Source: Adhaeribacter swui (GTDB lineage Bacteria; Bacteroidota; Bacteroidia; Cytophagales; Hymenobacteraceae). Taken from it: a DNA stretch of 64,000 bases. The notes below the pieces were generated by a model. That model was not told where the DNA came from, ran no database searches, and was given only the letters and a program-made list of their open reading frames with translations. The stretch lies in assembly GCF_014217805.1 (NCBI RefSeq), contig NZ_CP055156.1:2176585-2240584 (forward strand), in the 5' to 3' direction. Both the position numbers and the translations under genes were made by a program. Shown here piece by piece: positions 25,353 through 34,317 of this stretch. Numbering within the stretch: position 1 is the first letter of the stretch; each line of letters opens with the position of its first letter.

Positions 25353-25380
25353 AAAAAGGAGTCTGTTTAGACTCCTTTTT
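25353..25380 (-). terminator. Terminator of the M16 peptidase operon
   Basis: AAAAAGGAGTCT (25353-25364), loop GTTT, AGACTCCTTTTT (25369-25380): 12-bp perfect stem with T-run, 23 bp after the stop. Confidence 0.9.
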
Positions 25381-25402
25381 GGCACTCTAACTTTAAGGTT
25401 AA

Positions 25403-27469
25403 TTATAACTTAAATAAATCGTCTTTCAAGTTTTTGTTTACTTCTACACTTTGCACGGTGGTATTGATTAACTGATTCCCGGCCCGCAATTGTGTTAAGT
25501 AAGGTACTTTTATGCCGCTTACTTCGCGGTAATCTCTTACCTCGGTAACCTGGGTGGCATTGCCGAGTTCGGTAGCTGTAACCACTATTTCCCGGATTTT
25601 TAAGCCGGTTTCCAGATCGTAGTATTGTAATAACACCTGGCCGGTGGGTAATTCCAGTTCCAGGCGGTAAGCCCGGCGTCCTTCAATGCGCTCTAATGTG
25701 CTTAAGCTTTTCTTTACGCCAAGGGCGTTGTAGCGCAAAAAGCTGTTCAGGCCGTACTGGATTTTTTGCTCCTGCACTTCTTCAGGGCTCATTACTTTGG
25801 TGCCGTTCTGGCTGATAACTTTTCCTTTATTGCCGTTGATAATGGTTTTCTGAATTTCCAGGTCGCCTACTTTAATAGATTGTACCATTTTGTCGGGTCC
25901 CTTAAAGTACTGCGTATAAGATAAATTAGCACCCGACGAAGAAATAGTGCTCCGCACCGTTAAATCTTTTACTTTATCCAGATTGGCCCGGCCACCTACG
26001 GCTTGTATGTAGTTATCCAGTACTTTGTCGGCAGTGGCTCCGGCCGGTAAAGCCAAAGTAGTGCGTTCGGCTTTGTCGGCGGTGGCAGAGTAATATTCCA
26101 GGGTACCATCTTTATCGAAGCGCTTCAAGCGGTCTTCTATTTGGTCGGCGTTACCAATTACCAGAATAATGGCCTGCTCGGGGTTCACGTATTTCTGGGC
26201 TACCTGCTGAATGGCTTCCGGGGTAACCGCGGCCACTTTTTTCAAATAATCGCGGTAATAATCTTTGGGTAGATTATAGCGGGCCGTATTAATGGCGAAC
26301 AAAGCCACGGTATTCGGGTCTTCGAGGGAACGGGCAAACTCGCCGGTTACAATATTTTTAATTTTTTGCACTTCTTCGGCGGTCGCTTTTTCGGTGCGCA
26401 GCCGATTTAGTTCAAATAAAATTTCCTGTACCGCACTGTCAGTTACGGCATTGCGCACGTTGGTATTGGCCGCAAATTCTCCAATATATTTACTAGCCGA
26501 TAAATCAGAATAAGCGCCGTAGGTGTAGCCGTGTTTTTCGCGCAGGTTTTGCGTGAGCCGTGAGAAACTGCCCCCCAGCATGGTATTTAGAACCCGGGCC
26601 GTAATCGCATCGTCGGTGCCGGGCTTTAAATCGGCTACATTGGCAACAGATATTACACTTTGCACCGCAGCGGGTCGATCCACGATGGCTACCCGGGTGC
26701 CCGTAATTGGGGCTGGTTTAACTATTTCGCTGCGTTTAACGTCGCCTTTTTTCCAGGCGCCAAAGTGTTTTTTTGCCAGCGCTTTAGCTTCTTTCACGGA
26801 TATATCGCCCACAATGGCCAGATATCCTGCATTGGGTTTAAAATAAGTACCGTAATAACCTTGAATATCGGCTAAAGTAATGTTGTTAATGGTTTGCTCC
26901 GAAGGTACTTCGCCGAAGGGGTGATCTTTGCCGTAAAGCAGCGCGCTACGCACCAGGCTCTGAATCACGTTGGGGTTTTCCCGGGAAGCTGCCAGGCCCG
27001 ATAAAGTTTGTTTTTTAATTTTATCTAATTCTTCCTGTTTAAAATCAGGGTTTAGTACTACGTCGGCGGCTAGCTCCATTAATTTACCCACGTGTTTTTT
27101 TAACCCGGCAGCCACAAAGCCGCTGGCCGAAGGTTCTAGGTTGGCTCCGATGTAGTCAATTTCTTCGTCAAGTTTTTCTTTGCTGCGGGTTTTGGTACCG
27201 GTACGTAGCATGGTGCCTGCAATATTTACATAGCCATTTTTATCGCCTTGTACAATAGGATCATTATCCAGAACCAGCGACATGGAAACTACCGGCAATT
27301 TGTGATTTTCTACCACAAAAACTTTCAGGCCGTTTTTCAACTGAAAAGATTGGGCTTCGCCTACCTGAATACTGGGCGCCGGACCCGGCGGTGGTGGAGT
27401 TTGGTTTTGCGCCAAAAGCGCCAAGGGGTAGCAAAGGGTAAGCAGTAAACTATAATAGATACGTTTCAT
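25403..27469 (-). CDS. M16 peptidase, non-catalytic subunit fused to a LolA-like domain
   Basis: A 688-residue exported protein (signal peptide ending ALLAQ). Residues ~30-470 are two M16 (pitrilysin/insulinase) domains, but where the zinc motif HxxEH should be the sequence reads NIAGTMLRTGTKTRSKEKLDE, so it cannot bind zinc there. It retains the partner-subunit substrate residues (NLREKHGYTYGAYS, Arg and Tyr). The last ~190 residues (DNYIQAVGGRANLDKVKDLTV onward, with YFKGPDKMVQ and YYDLETGLKIREIV) resemble the LolA/LolB-like fold that binds hydrophobic ligands. It follows the catalytic M16 gene by 77 bp, so the two should form a heterodimeric periplasmic protease. Confidence 0.92.
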   Translation of the reverse strand: MKRIYYSLLLTLCYPLALLAQNQTPPPPGPAPSIQVGEAQSFQLKNGLKVFVVENHKLPVVSMSLVLDNDPIVQGDKNGYVNIAGTMLRTGTKTRSKEKLDEEIDYIGANLEPSASGFVAAGLKKHVGKLMELAADVVLNPDFKQEELDKIKKQTLSGLAASRENPNVIQSLVRSALLYGKDHPFGEVPSEQTINNITLADIQGYYGTYFKPNAGYLAIVGDISVKEAKALAKKHFGAWKKGDVKRSEIVKPAPITGTRVAIVDRPAAVQSVISVANVADLKPGTDDAITARVLNTMLGGSFSRLTQNLREKHGYTYGAYSDLSASKYIGEFAANTNVRNAVTDSAVQEILFELNRLRTEKATAEEVQKIKNIVTGEFARSLEDPNTVALFAINTARYNLPKDYYRDYLKKVAAVTPEAIQQVAQKYVNPEQAIILVIGNADQIEDRLKRFDKDGTLEYYSATADKAERTTLALPAGATADKVLDNYIQAVGGRANLDKVKDLTVRSTISSSGANLSYTQYFKGPDKMVQSIKVGDLEIQKTIINGNKGKVISQNGTKVMSPEEVQEQKIQYGLNSFLRYNALGVKKSLSTLERIEGRRAYRLELELPTGQVLLQYYDLETGLKIREIVVTATELGNATQVTEVRDYREVSGIKVPYLTQLRAGNQLINTTVQSVEVNKNLKDDLFKL

Positions 27470-27546
27470 TTTTTATGATGGAGTAAGGCGGCATTGCATT
27501 TGCTTGCTGCGGACAATGCCGGTTAACAGATAATTTTTTAAAAATT

Positions 27547-28866
27547 TTAATTATTAGACTTAGGTAGGTAGTGCAATACCACCCGGTTTTCGCGGGTAAA
27601 ATATTGGTTGGCTACCCGGGCTAAATCTTCTTTAGTTACTTTTAAAAAATTCTGCAGTTCGGTGTTAATTAAGTTGGTGTTTTTGTAGAAGGTATGGTAA
27701 TTAGCCAATTGCTCCGCGCGCCCAGCTGCTGTAAAGTTTTTTTGAATAAAGCTGTTTTCTATCTGGTTGCGCAATTTCTGAAATTCAACTTCGCTCACCT
27801 GTTCTTTCTTTACCCGTTCTATTTCGGCATCCATGCTGCGTTCTACTTCGTCAATGTTTACGCCGGCATTCGCTACCGCAAAAGCTAGAAACAAACCCGG
27901 ATCTTCGAGCTGCATCGGGAAAGAGCCCACGTAAACCGCTTTTTGTTGCTGATCTACCAAAGCTTTGTTCAGGCGGGCGCTTTCGCCACCCGTGAGCAGG
28001 TTGGTAAGCATGGTAATGGCGTAGTAATCGGGGTTGGTTTGCTCCGGAATGTGATAGGCTTGTACTACTGCCGGTAATTGAATGTTATCAAAAACAATTT
28101 CGCGTACTTCCTGGGTTTTAGGCGCTTCTTTTACGGTTGGTCGCGGTATTTCTTTGGTGCCTTTGGGGATAGTTGAGAAATACTTCTGAATTAATTCTTT
28201 AGCTTGGTTTACGTCGATGTCGCCGGCAATGCTCAAAGTAGCATTATTGGGCACGTAAAAAGTTTTATAAAAATCGACAAATTCTTCTAGCGAAGCTTGG
28301 TCGATGTACTGCGCCGAGCCAATGGGCACCCAGCGGTAGGGGTGTTCGGAGAAGGCGTTGCCAAAAGCTTTTTCCAGAATAGTTCCGTAAGGCTGGTTAT
28401 CAATGCGTTCTTTTTTCTCTTCTTTAATTACGTTGCGCTGCGTTTCTACCCCGGCCTGATCGATTTTAGCGCTGCGCATCCGCTCCGATTCCAGCCATAA
28501 ACCCAAAGCTAATTGGTTGGAAGGTAAAACTTCGTAGTAATACGTGCGGTCTTGCGAGGTATTGGCGTTTAAAGTGCCGCCGGCAGTTTGTACTAAGTTG
28601 GTGAATTGGCCTCGTTTAATGTTTTCGGAGCCCTCAAACATTAAGTGCTCAAAAAAGTGGGCAAAACCGGTACGGTTCGATTGTTCGTTTTTAGAGCCCA
28701 CGTGGTACATCACCGATACGGCCACAATAGGGGTAGTTTTATCGGGTTGCAGAATTACGTGCAAACCATTATCCAGGGTATATTCGATAAAATCAATCTT
28801 ATTGCTTTGCGCACGCGCCAAAAAAGCTGTGCAAAGCAACAGACAGGTAATTAATTTTCTTTTCAT
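27547..28866 (-). CDS. M16 zinc peptidase, catalytic subunit
   Basis: A 439-residue periplasmic protein with signal peptide (LITCLLLCTAFLARAQ). The inverted zinc motif HxxEH is HFFEHLMFEG (residues ~66-70) and the third ligand Glu is in the helix about 77 residues later (ERMRSAKIDQAGVETQRNVIKEEKKER). GTLNANTSQDRTYYYEVLP is the conserved strand after the active site. M16B proteases of this length work as pairs; the partner is the next gene, which lacks the zinc motif. Role: degradation of peptides in the periplasm. A TATATTTG box lies about 93 bp upstream. Confidence 0.95.
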   Translation of the reverse strand: MKRKLITCLLLCTAFLARAQSNKIDFIEYTLDNGLHVILQPDKTTPIVAVSVMYHVGSKNEQSNRTGFAHFFEHLMFEGSENIKRGQFTNLVQTAGGTLNANTSQDRTYYYEVLPSNQLALGLWLESERMRSAKIDQAGVETQRNVIKEEKKERIDNQPYGTILEKAFGNAFSEHPYRWVPIGSAQYIDQASLEEFVDFYKTFYVPNNATLSIAGDIDVNQAKELIQKYFSTIPKGTKEIPRPTVKEAPKTQEVREIVFDNIQLPAVVQAYHIPEQTNPDYYAITMLTNLLTGGESARLNKALVDQQQKAVYVGSFPMQLEDPGLFLAFAVANAGVNIDEVERSMDAEIERVKKEQVSEVEFQKLRNQIENSFIQKNFTAAGRAEQLANYHTFYKNTNLINTELQNFLKVTKEDLARVANQYFTRENRVVLHYLPKSNN

Positions 28867-28958
28867 AAAAGCGTTGGGAATAATTAAAAATTTAAAAGAA
28901 GGTTGCGTATAAATTAAAATAGTAAGAGGCTAGTGGTTTTACAGACTTGAGTTGAAAG

Positions 28959-28966
28959 CAAATATA
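28959..28966 (-). promoter_or_regulatory. Possible -7 element of the M16 operon
   Basis: TATATTTG (minus) matches TAnnTTTG, 93 bp before the catalytic subunit start; the -33 is not clear. The 339-bp divergent spacer 28867-29205 otherwise shows only an AT-rich TTTTTAAAATTTAAAAATC word at 29102-29119. Confidence 0.3.
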
Positions 28967-29205
28967 AGCAAAAGTGCCAGGAATTACGCGCTCTTTTAAC
29001 CAGGATAATCATTTAAAATGCCGTTGCGGTTGTTGCTTAATCCTGGTTATTTTGCTTTACAGACTTTATTATTTATACTGTTTATTTACCTTGTATCGGT
29101 ATTTTTAAAATTTAAAAATCTTCTGGAGCGTAGTTAATTTCGTTTACTAAACGATAATTCTTAATTTTCCTTGTTTTATGTCGGGAATAGTTGCCCGTAG
29201 GTATT

Positions 29206-30495
29206 ATGAAAAATAAAGTAAATCCAAATACAAGCTTATTTCCAAAGCCAAATTCTTTGTTTAATCTTAACCGCCGCGGCTTTATTTTTAAAACGGCGCA
29301 AATGGCCGGTTTAAGTTTAGGTTGGGGCTTGTTTGCAAAATCCTCAAAAGCAGCAACGCGCGCAGTTTATAATTCTGCCGCTTTGCCGGATAAATCGCCT
29401 TTGCCAGCTTGGAAACACCCGGACTTGATAATTTTGAGCGATAAACCTATAAATGCCGAAACCCCGCCGCACCTGCTCGACGATGCAATTACTCCGGCCG
29501 AAAAATTATTTGTTCGCAATAATGGGATAATGCCGGTAAATGTAGATGCAAAATCCTGGACCCTGACCATTGATGGCGAATCGGTGAAAAAGAAAACGGT
29601 ATTTACCCTGGATGAGCTGAAAAAGAAATTTAAACATTATACCTACCAGTTGGTGCACGAATGCGCTGGAAATGGCCGGGCCGAATTTTCGCCAGCTGGT
29701 CATGGCAATCAATGGGGGAATGGCGCCGTTGGTTGTTGCGAATGGACTGGGGTACGTCTGCGGGATGTGTTAGAAGCGGCCGGTATTAAAGATGATGCAG
29801 TATATATTGGATATTACGGCAAAGACACGCACCTGAACGGCAAACCCGGCGAAGTGCCCATCTCCAGGGGCGTACCCATGCGCAAAGCCTTAGAAGACGA
29901 AGCTTTAATTGCCTGGGCTATGAACGGAAAAGACATTCCGGCGGTTCACGGGTATCCGTTACGGGTATTGTTTGGTGGTTGGCCGGCTTCTACCAGCGGC
30001 AAATGGCTGGCCCGTATTTCTATCCGGAATAAAATACACGATGGCGCCAAAATGAACGGGATGGATTATCGGTTACCCATTCACCCGATTGCGCCAGGCG
30101 CTAAAATACCCCAGGATAATGAGCATTTCCGGATTATAGAAGCCATGCCGGTAAAATCGTTGATTACTTACCCCAAAACCGGGGCACAAGTAACTGCCGG
30201 CAAGCCCCTGGAAGTGCGCGGCCACGCCTGGGCCGGCGATTTAAAAATAAACGAAATGCACGTTTCTATTGATTTTGGTTCTACGTGGCAAAAATGCACC
30301 TTAAAAGAACAACGTAACCGCAACTGCTGGCAACAATGGAGCACCCAGATTAATTTTCCGGATAAAGGATATTACGAGGTGTGGGCCCGGGCTACCGATA
30401 GCAACGGCAAAATGCAGCCCATGCTGGTACCCGCCTGGAACCCGGGTGGTTATTTAAATAATGCCTGCCACCGCATTGCCGTAGAAATTATTTAA
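29206..30495 (+). CDS. Sulfite dehydrogenase, molybdopterin subunit (SorA/sulfite oxidase family)
   Basis: A 429-residue protein; start placed at the ATG at 29206 rather than an in-frame TTG 15 bp upstream. NRRGFIFKTAQMAGLSLGWGLFA near residue 23 is a twin-arginine leader, as expected for a folded molybdoenzyme. The molybdenum-binding Cys sits in VHECAGNGRAEF. Further marks: LFVRNNGIMP, WGNGAVGCCEWTGVRLRDVL, SRGVPMRKAL, DIPAVHGYPLRVLFGGW, and a C-terminal Ig-like dimerisation domain (VRGHAWAGDLKINEMHVSIDFG). Oxidises sulfite to sulfate in the periplasm. The next gene, 44 bp later, encodes a monohaem cytochrome c that would accept the electrons. No integral haem domain, unlike animal sulfite oxidase. 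Confidence 0.92.
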   Translation: MKNKVNPNTSLFPKPNSLFNLNRRGFIFKTAQMAGLSLGWGLFAKSSKAATRAVYNSAALPDKSPLPAWKHPDLIILSDKPINAETPPHLLDDAITPAEKLFVRNNGIMPVNVDAKSWTLTIDGESVKKKTVFTLDELKKKFKHYTYQLVHECAGNGRAEFSPAGHGNQWGNGAVGCCEWTGVRLRDVLEAAGIKDDAVYIGYYGKDTHLNGKPGEVPISRGVPMRKALEDEALIAWAMNGKDIPAVHGYPLRVLFGGWPASTSGKWLARISIRNKIHDGAKMNGMDYRLPIHPIAPGAKIPQDNEHFRIIEAMPVKSLITYPKTGAQVTAGKPLEVRGHAWAGDLKINEMHVSIDFGSTWQKCTLKEQRNRNCWQQWSTQINFPDKGYYEVWARATDSNGKMQPMLVPAWNPGGYLNNACHRIAVEII

Positions 30496-30539
30496 GCCAG
30501 GTTAAGGTAGAAAGAAGTGAAAATTTAAATTTTTAAAAA

Positions 30540-30980
30540 ATGAACAGAAAGATAGAGCAGGCGGACAGAATAAAATTAAAATGGGTAGTTTGGGCTATGG
30601 CGCTGCTGGTAGCTGTTATTACAGTTAACAATACCTATTCCCGCCCGGCTAAATCTGACCGGGCATTAGTAAATTGGGAGCGCCCCGCCAGTTTAAACGA
30701 TAGCATCGATAAAAAAACCGGTTTAATTATCGCGCCTGGTTTTGCCGTGGTAAGCACCACCTGCGTGCGGTGCCATTCGCCCAAATTAATTACCGAAAAA
30801 CGGGCTACACGCGAAGGTTGGCTGGCTACCATCCGGTGGATGCAGCAAACGCAAGGCTTATGGGATTTAGGCCCCCAGGAACCCGTAGTGCTGGATTACT
30901 TAGCTAAAAACTACGCCCCCAAAAACGAAGGCCGCCGCCCGTTATTAAAAACTACGGAGTGGTACAAACTAAATAACTAA
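30540..30980 (+). CDS. Monohaem cytochrome c, SorB-like electron acceptor
   Basis: A 146-residue protein with one N-terminal hydrophobic segment (WVVWAMALLVAVITV) that may be an uncleaved anchor or leader, then a single haem c site CVRCH (TTCVRCHSPKLITEKRATREGW). A downstream Met or His sixth ligand is not certain (WMQQTQGLWDLG holds candidates). It follows the sulfite dehydrogenase closely on the same strand, so it should take its electrons and pass them to the respiratory chain. Short for a cytochrome but normal for SorB-type proteins. Confidence 0.87.
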   Translation: MNRKIEQADRIKLKWVVWAMALLVAVITVNNTYSRPAKSDRALVNWERPASLNDSIDKKTGLIIAPGFAVVSTTCVRCHSPKLITEKRATREGWLATIRWMQQTQGLWDLGPQEPVVLDYLAKNYAPKNEGRRPLLKTTEWYKLNN

Positions 30981-31048
30981 GCAATTTTTTAAATTTTCTG
31001 AATTTAACATTAGATAATTAAAGTTGAACTCGTAACCTTGTATTGTTC

Positions 31049-31081
31049 AAACCCGGCAGGTTTTTAAAACCTGCCGGGTTT
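31049..31081. repeat. Perfect palindrome, likely terminator/REP
   Basis: AAACCCGGCAGGTTTT (31049-31064) and AAAACCTGCCGGGTTT (31066-31081) are perfectly complementary with a single central base. GC-rich core in an AT-rich spacer. It lies 68 bp after the cytochrome gene and may end that operon; sequences of this type recur in Bacteroidota genomes (recollection). Confidence 0.7.
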
Positions 31082-31161
31082 ATACCGCCATTGTTCAACC
31101 TTAATATTGGTAGAGAACCTCTAATTACTATTGGTTAAGTATAAAACTAAAAATAAAAACA

Positions 31162-31187
31162 AAAGGGCCTCTTGGTAGTGGCCCTTT
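31162..31187 (-). terminator. Terminator of the 116-residue protein gene
   Basis: AAAGGGCC (31162-31169) and GGCCCTTT (31180-31187), with ACAAAA and TGTTTT extending it, 26 bp after the stop codon at 31214. Confidence 0.75.
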
Positions 31188-31213
31188 GTTTTATGTATAC
31201 TACATACTTTTTC

Positions 31214-31564
31214 TTAATCAGCCGATGCTAAGGCCAGATACATTTTATGTTGTTTCGCCGATAAGGCGCCGGCTATTTGCTGGTTATATTCTTCGGTAAC
31301 TGCCTGCATTTTTTTCTGAAGCTGTTCCGGGCTTTTAGCGTAAGCTGCTTCTACTGCTTGTATCGCTACCAGTTTTTGAAAAATTATATTTTTCACGCGG
31401 ATATAGTCGGCCTCGTTTAAGCCAAGTTTTGTAGCCAGTTCGCGGGTTTGCTCAATGGCCTGCACTTTTAAGCGTTCTTCGTTGCCGCGATCCAGGTTTA
31501 AGGCGCTGGCTTGCGTAGTTACAAACGCAAGCATTAATAAGAAAAGGGTAAAAATCTTTTTCAT
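31214..31564 (-). CDS. Small exported helical protein, Spy/LTxxQ-like
   Basis: A 116-residue protein with signal peptide (FTLFLLMLAFVTTQASA) and a mature part that is almost entirely alpha-helical and charged (ERLKVQAIEQTRELATKLGLNEADYIRVKNIIFQK, SPEQLQKKMQAVTEEYNQQIAGALSAKQHKMYLAL). The LNEADYxRVKNI and LSAKQHKMY segments recall LTxxQ (CpxP/Spy) periplasmic chaperone proteins, where a helix-turn begins with Leu-Thr/Ser-x-x-Gln. No enzyme motif. Function unproven; envelope-stress chaperone is a guess. Confidence 0.75.
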   Translation of the reverse strand: MKKIFTLFLLMLAFVTTQASALNLDRGNEERLKVQAIEQTRELATKLGLNEADYIRVKNIIFQKLVAIQAVEAAYAKSPEQLQKKMQAVTEEYNQQIAGALSAKQHKMYLALASAD

Positions 31565-32171
31565 CTTAATAAGTATAAATGTTGGTTGGTAGTTAGATTG
31601 TTTAGAGCAGTTCGTGTACTTTATATTATTTCAAAAAAACAGTCCAGAGTAAATACATCAGGTATTGCTTCCGGGTAAGGGCAATGGTAGTTGTCATAAG
31701 CTTTAGTATATAATTTAATTTTAATTTATTTATCCTGTTTTTAGATCAATACCTTCAAAATATTGAATCATATAATATATTTAATAAATTATATAGTACA
31801 AATTAGATAAATAAAACTGATTTTGCCAAAAAATGTTTCATTAATTTAAGATAAAAAAGCATTAATTTAGGCTAACAGGTTGTTTAACCAGCTAAACCCT
31901 AGTTTTTACCGGATGAATAAATCCTAACTAAAATACAGGAAGTACTACTTATAAGAAGAAAGACCAGGTATTATCCCGCGTAGAAGCTTAAATGAAACGG
32001 AGCCATTTGCTTTTTTTAGCAATAAGTACTCTGGAAGTGAACACTGCATTAGCAGGTTATAAACAGAAGAAGTATTGTGGCCTATTTTTTAAATTTTTAA
32101 AATTTAGTGTCAGCTGTTTTTTTGTTTTTTATAATTTAAAAGCTCCCCACTAAATAAGTGATAAGCACTGT
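31565..32171. other. Gene-free spacer
   Basis: 607 bp between divergent genes, very AT-rich, containing TTTTTTAAATTTTTAAAATTTAG near 32087-32106. No reading frame, promoter with both elements, or hairpin that I can support. Confidence 0.5.
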
Positions 32172-34148
32172 ATGATAAAGTATATAATTGGTTGTTTTTT
32201 GCTGCTGCTAAGCGCAGAATTACTAGCGGCTGATTCCGAAACCATTTACTCGCCAGATGGTGCCATAAAAGTAGTGGTACAAAATAAAGATCGGCTTACT
32301 TACGCGGTGTATTACAAAGAGCAGCTAGTAATAGCGCCTTCAGCAATCCGGTTAAATGTAGCCCAGGGACTGGCTACATCTGAGCAGTTACGCATTCATA
32401 AAACGCGGATTGAGTTAAAGCACGCTACTATTATTTCGCCGATTCCCGAGAAAAGAAAAGTTATTCCGGATGTTTACCGCGAGCTTACCGTGGAGTTTAA
32501 GCAGCCGTTCCGTTTATTGGTGCGGGTTTACAACGATGGTGTAGCTTGGCGCTGGTGCACGCATTTTAAAAAATCCATTGAGGTTAACAGCGAAGTAGCG
32601 GAGTTTAATTTTCCGAGGGCCGAGATGGTTTACTACTCGCCGGTGCAAAAACGGCCAGATGCCGATATATATCATACTAGTTTTGAGGAACCGTACCAAA
32701 TTAAGCCACTGGACAGCGTTGCTGCCAATCAGTTAATTTTTACGCCTACTTTAATCGCCCCAGCCCAAGGGCCGCGCATTAGTATAACCGAGTCGGATTT
32801 AGAAGAATATCCGGGTATGTTTTTGCGGGGTACGGGTACCAAACAATTAACCGCCGATTTTGCCCCTTACCCCGCAGAAGAAAAAGTTTTAATCAGCGGC
32901 GAGTTTCCGCAGAAGATAGTTTCGCAGCGCAGCGCATTTATTTCCCGCACCAAAGGCAGTCGTTCTTTCCCGTGGCGGGTTTTACTCATAGTCCCGGAAG
33001 ACAAAGACTTACCCGGCAATGATTTGGTTTATCGCCTGGCTTCGCCTTCGCGCGTAGCCGATGTTTCCTGGATTAAGTCGGGCAAAGGCACCGATGAGTG
33101 GATTATTGGCATTAATTTGTTTAATGTGCCTTTTAAAGCGGGCATTAACACGGCTACCTACAAGTATTACGTTGATTTTGCCAAACGTTTCGGCTTCGAT
33201 CGGATAATGCTGGACGCTGGCTGGAGCGATTACCAGGATCTTTTTAAAATTAATCCAAACCTCAACATCCCGGAACTGGTGGCTTACGCCAAAGCGCAGG
33301 GTATAAAGTTAAGCATGTGGACGCTGGCTTTAACCTTGGAAAAACAACTGGAACCCGCCCTGGATCAGTTTAACAAATGGGGAGTAGATTTTATCATGAC
33401 TGACTTTATTGACCGGGATGACCAGAAAGCGGTAGATTTTTACCATAAAATAGCAGCCGCTTGCGCCCGGCACAAAATCATGCTTATGTTTCATGGGGCT
33501 TTTAAACCGGCCGGCTTTAACCGCACCTGGCCGCACGCCCTCACCCGCGAAGGCGTATTAGGGTCGGAGTTTAATATCTGGAGCCATAAACCTACTCCCG
33601 AACACAACGTGCAATTGCCTTTTATCCGGATGACGGCCGGACCTATGGATTACGAACCGGGTTTGCTGGATAATGCTACCGTTAAAACTTTCCGGCCTAT
33701 CGAAACCAAGGTTATGTCGCAGGGTACAAGGTGCCACCAGTTAGCCATGTTTGTGGTGTACGATAGCCCCATGCAGTTTTTCTCGGGTAATCCGGCGCAG
33801 GGATTACAGGAACCCGCTTTTATGGAGTTGCTGGGTAGCATACCCACTACCTGGGACACCACCCGGGTGCTGGAAGGAAAAGTAGGCGACTACATTATAA
33901 CGGCCCGTAAAAAAGGCAACGATTGGTACATTGGCGGAATGACCGACTGGACTAGCCGGGACTTTACTTTAGAGCTGGATTTTTTAAAGGCTGGTTCTTA
34001 CGAAGCTACTATTTGCCAGGATGGCGTAAACGCCGACCGCTACGCCTCGGATTATACGATTCTAACGCAAGCCATTACCCCAAACACGCCACTTACCATA
34101 ACGCTTGCCCCCGGTGGCGGATTCTTAGTACGATTAAAGAAAAAGTAA
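32172..34148 (+). CDS. Glycoside hydrolase family 97, exported
   Basis: A 658-residue protein with a short signal peptide (IIGCFLLLLSAELLAA). N-terminal beta-sandwich (TIYSPDGAIKVVVQNKDRLTYAVYYKEQ), central (beta/alpha)8 barrel with DRIMLDAGWSDYQD and FIMTDFIDRDDQKAVDFYH, then MFHGAFKPAGFNRTWPHALTREGVLGSE, and a C-terminal beta domain. The TDFIDRDDQ motif carries the Asp used as nucleophile in the retaining alpha-galactosidase-type branch (BtGH97b-like) rather than the SusB inverting branch, so alpha-galactosidase is the better guess. It is periplasmic, with no SusCD genes beside it in the window. Family firm, specificity tentative. Confidence 0.92.
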   Translation: MIKYIIGCFLLLLSAELLAADSETIYSPDGAIKVVVQNKDRLTYAVYYKEQLVIAPSAIRLNVAQGLATSEQLRIHKTRIELKHATIISPIPEKRKVIPDVYRELTVEFKQPFRLLVRVYNDGVAWRWCTHFKKSIEVNSEVAEFNFPRAEMVYYSPVQKRPDADIYHTSFEEPYQIKPLDSVAANQLIFTPTLIAPAQGPRISITESDLEEYPGMFLRGTGTKQLTADFAPYPAEEKVLISGEFPQKIVSQRSAFISRTKGSRSFPWRVLLIVPEDKDLPGNDLVYRLASPSRVADVSWIKSGKGTDEWIIGINLFNVPFKAGINTATYKYYVDFAKRFGFDRIMLDAGWSDYQDLFKINPNLNIPELVAYAKAQGIKLSMWTLALTLEKQLEPALDQFNKWGVDFIMTDFIDRDDQKAVDFYHKIAAACARHKIMLMFHGAFKPAGFNRTWPHALTREGVLGSEFNIWSHKPTPEHNVQLPFIRMTAGPMDYEPGLLDNATVKTFRPIETKVMSQGTRCHQLAMFVVYDSPMQFFSGNPAQGLQEPAFMELLGSIPTTWDTTRVLEGKVGDYIITARKKGNDWYIGGMTDWTSRDFTLELDFLKAGSYEATICQDGVNADRYASDYTILTQAITPNTPLTITLAPGGGFLVRLKKK

Positions 34149-34317
34149 GCTAATTGGGGGTACCAAAATATTCTTCCGGATTTTTAAAAATTTAAAAATC
34201 TTAGTAGCGGTTGACGATCAGAGCAAACCCAGATTATTCTGTGCGGGTATTAATAATATAATTAGCAGCAGTTTAACAACCAAATTATGCGCAATTACTA
34301 ATGGGTAACTACTTGGC

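Noticed and set aside
29191-29205. Upstream TTG start for the sulfite dehydrogenase
   Set aside because: ATG at 29206 gives the usual distance to the twin-arginine motif.
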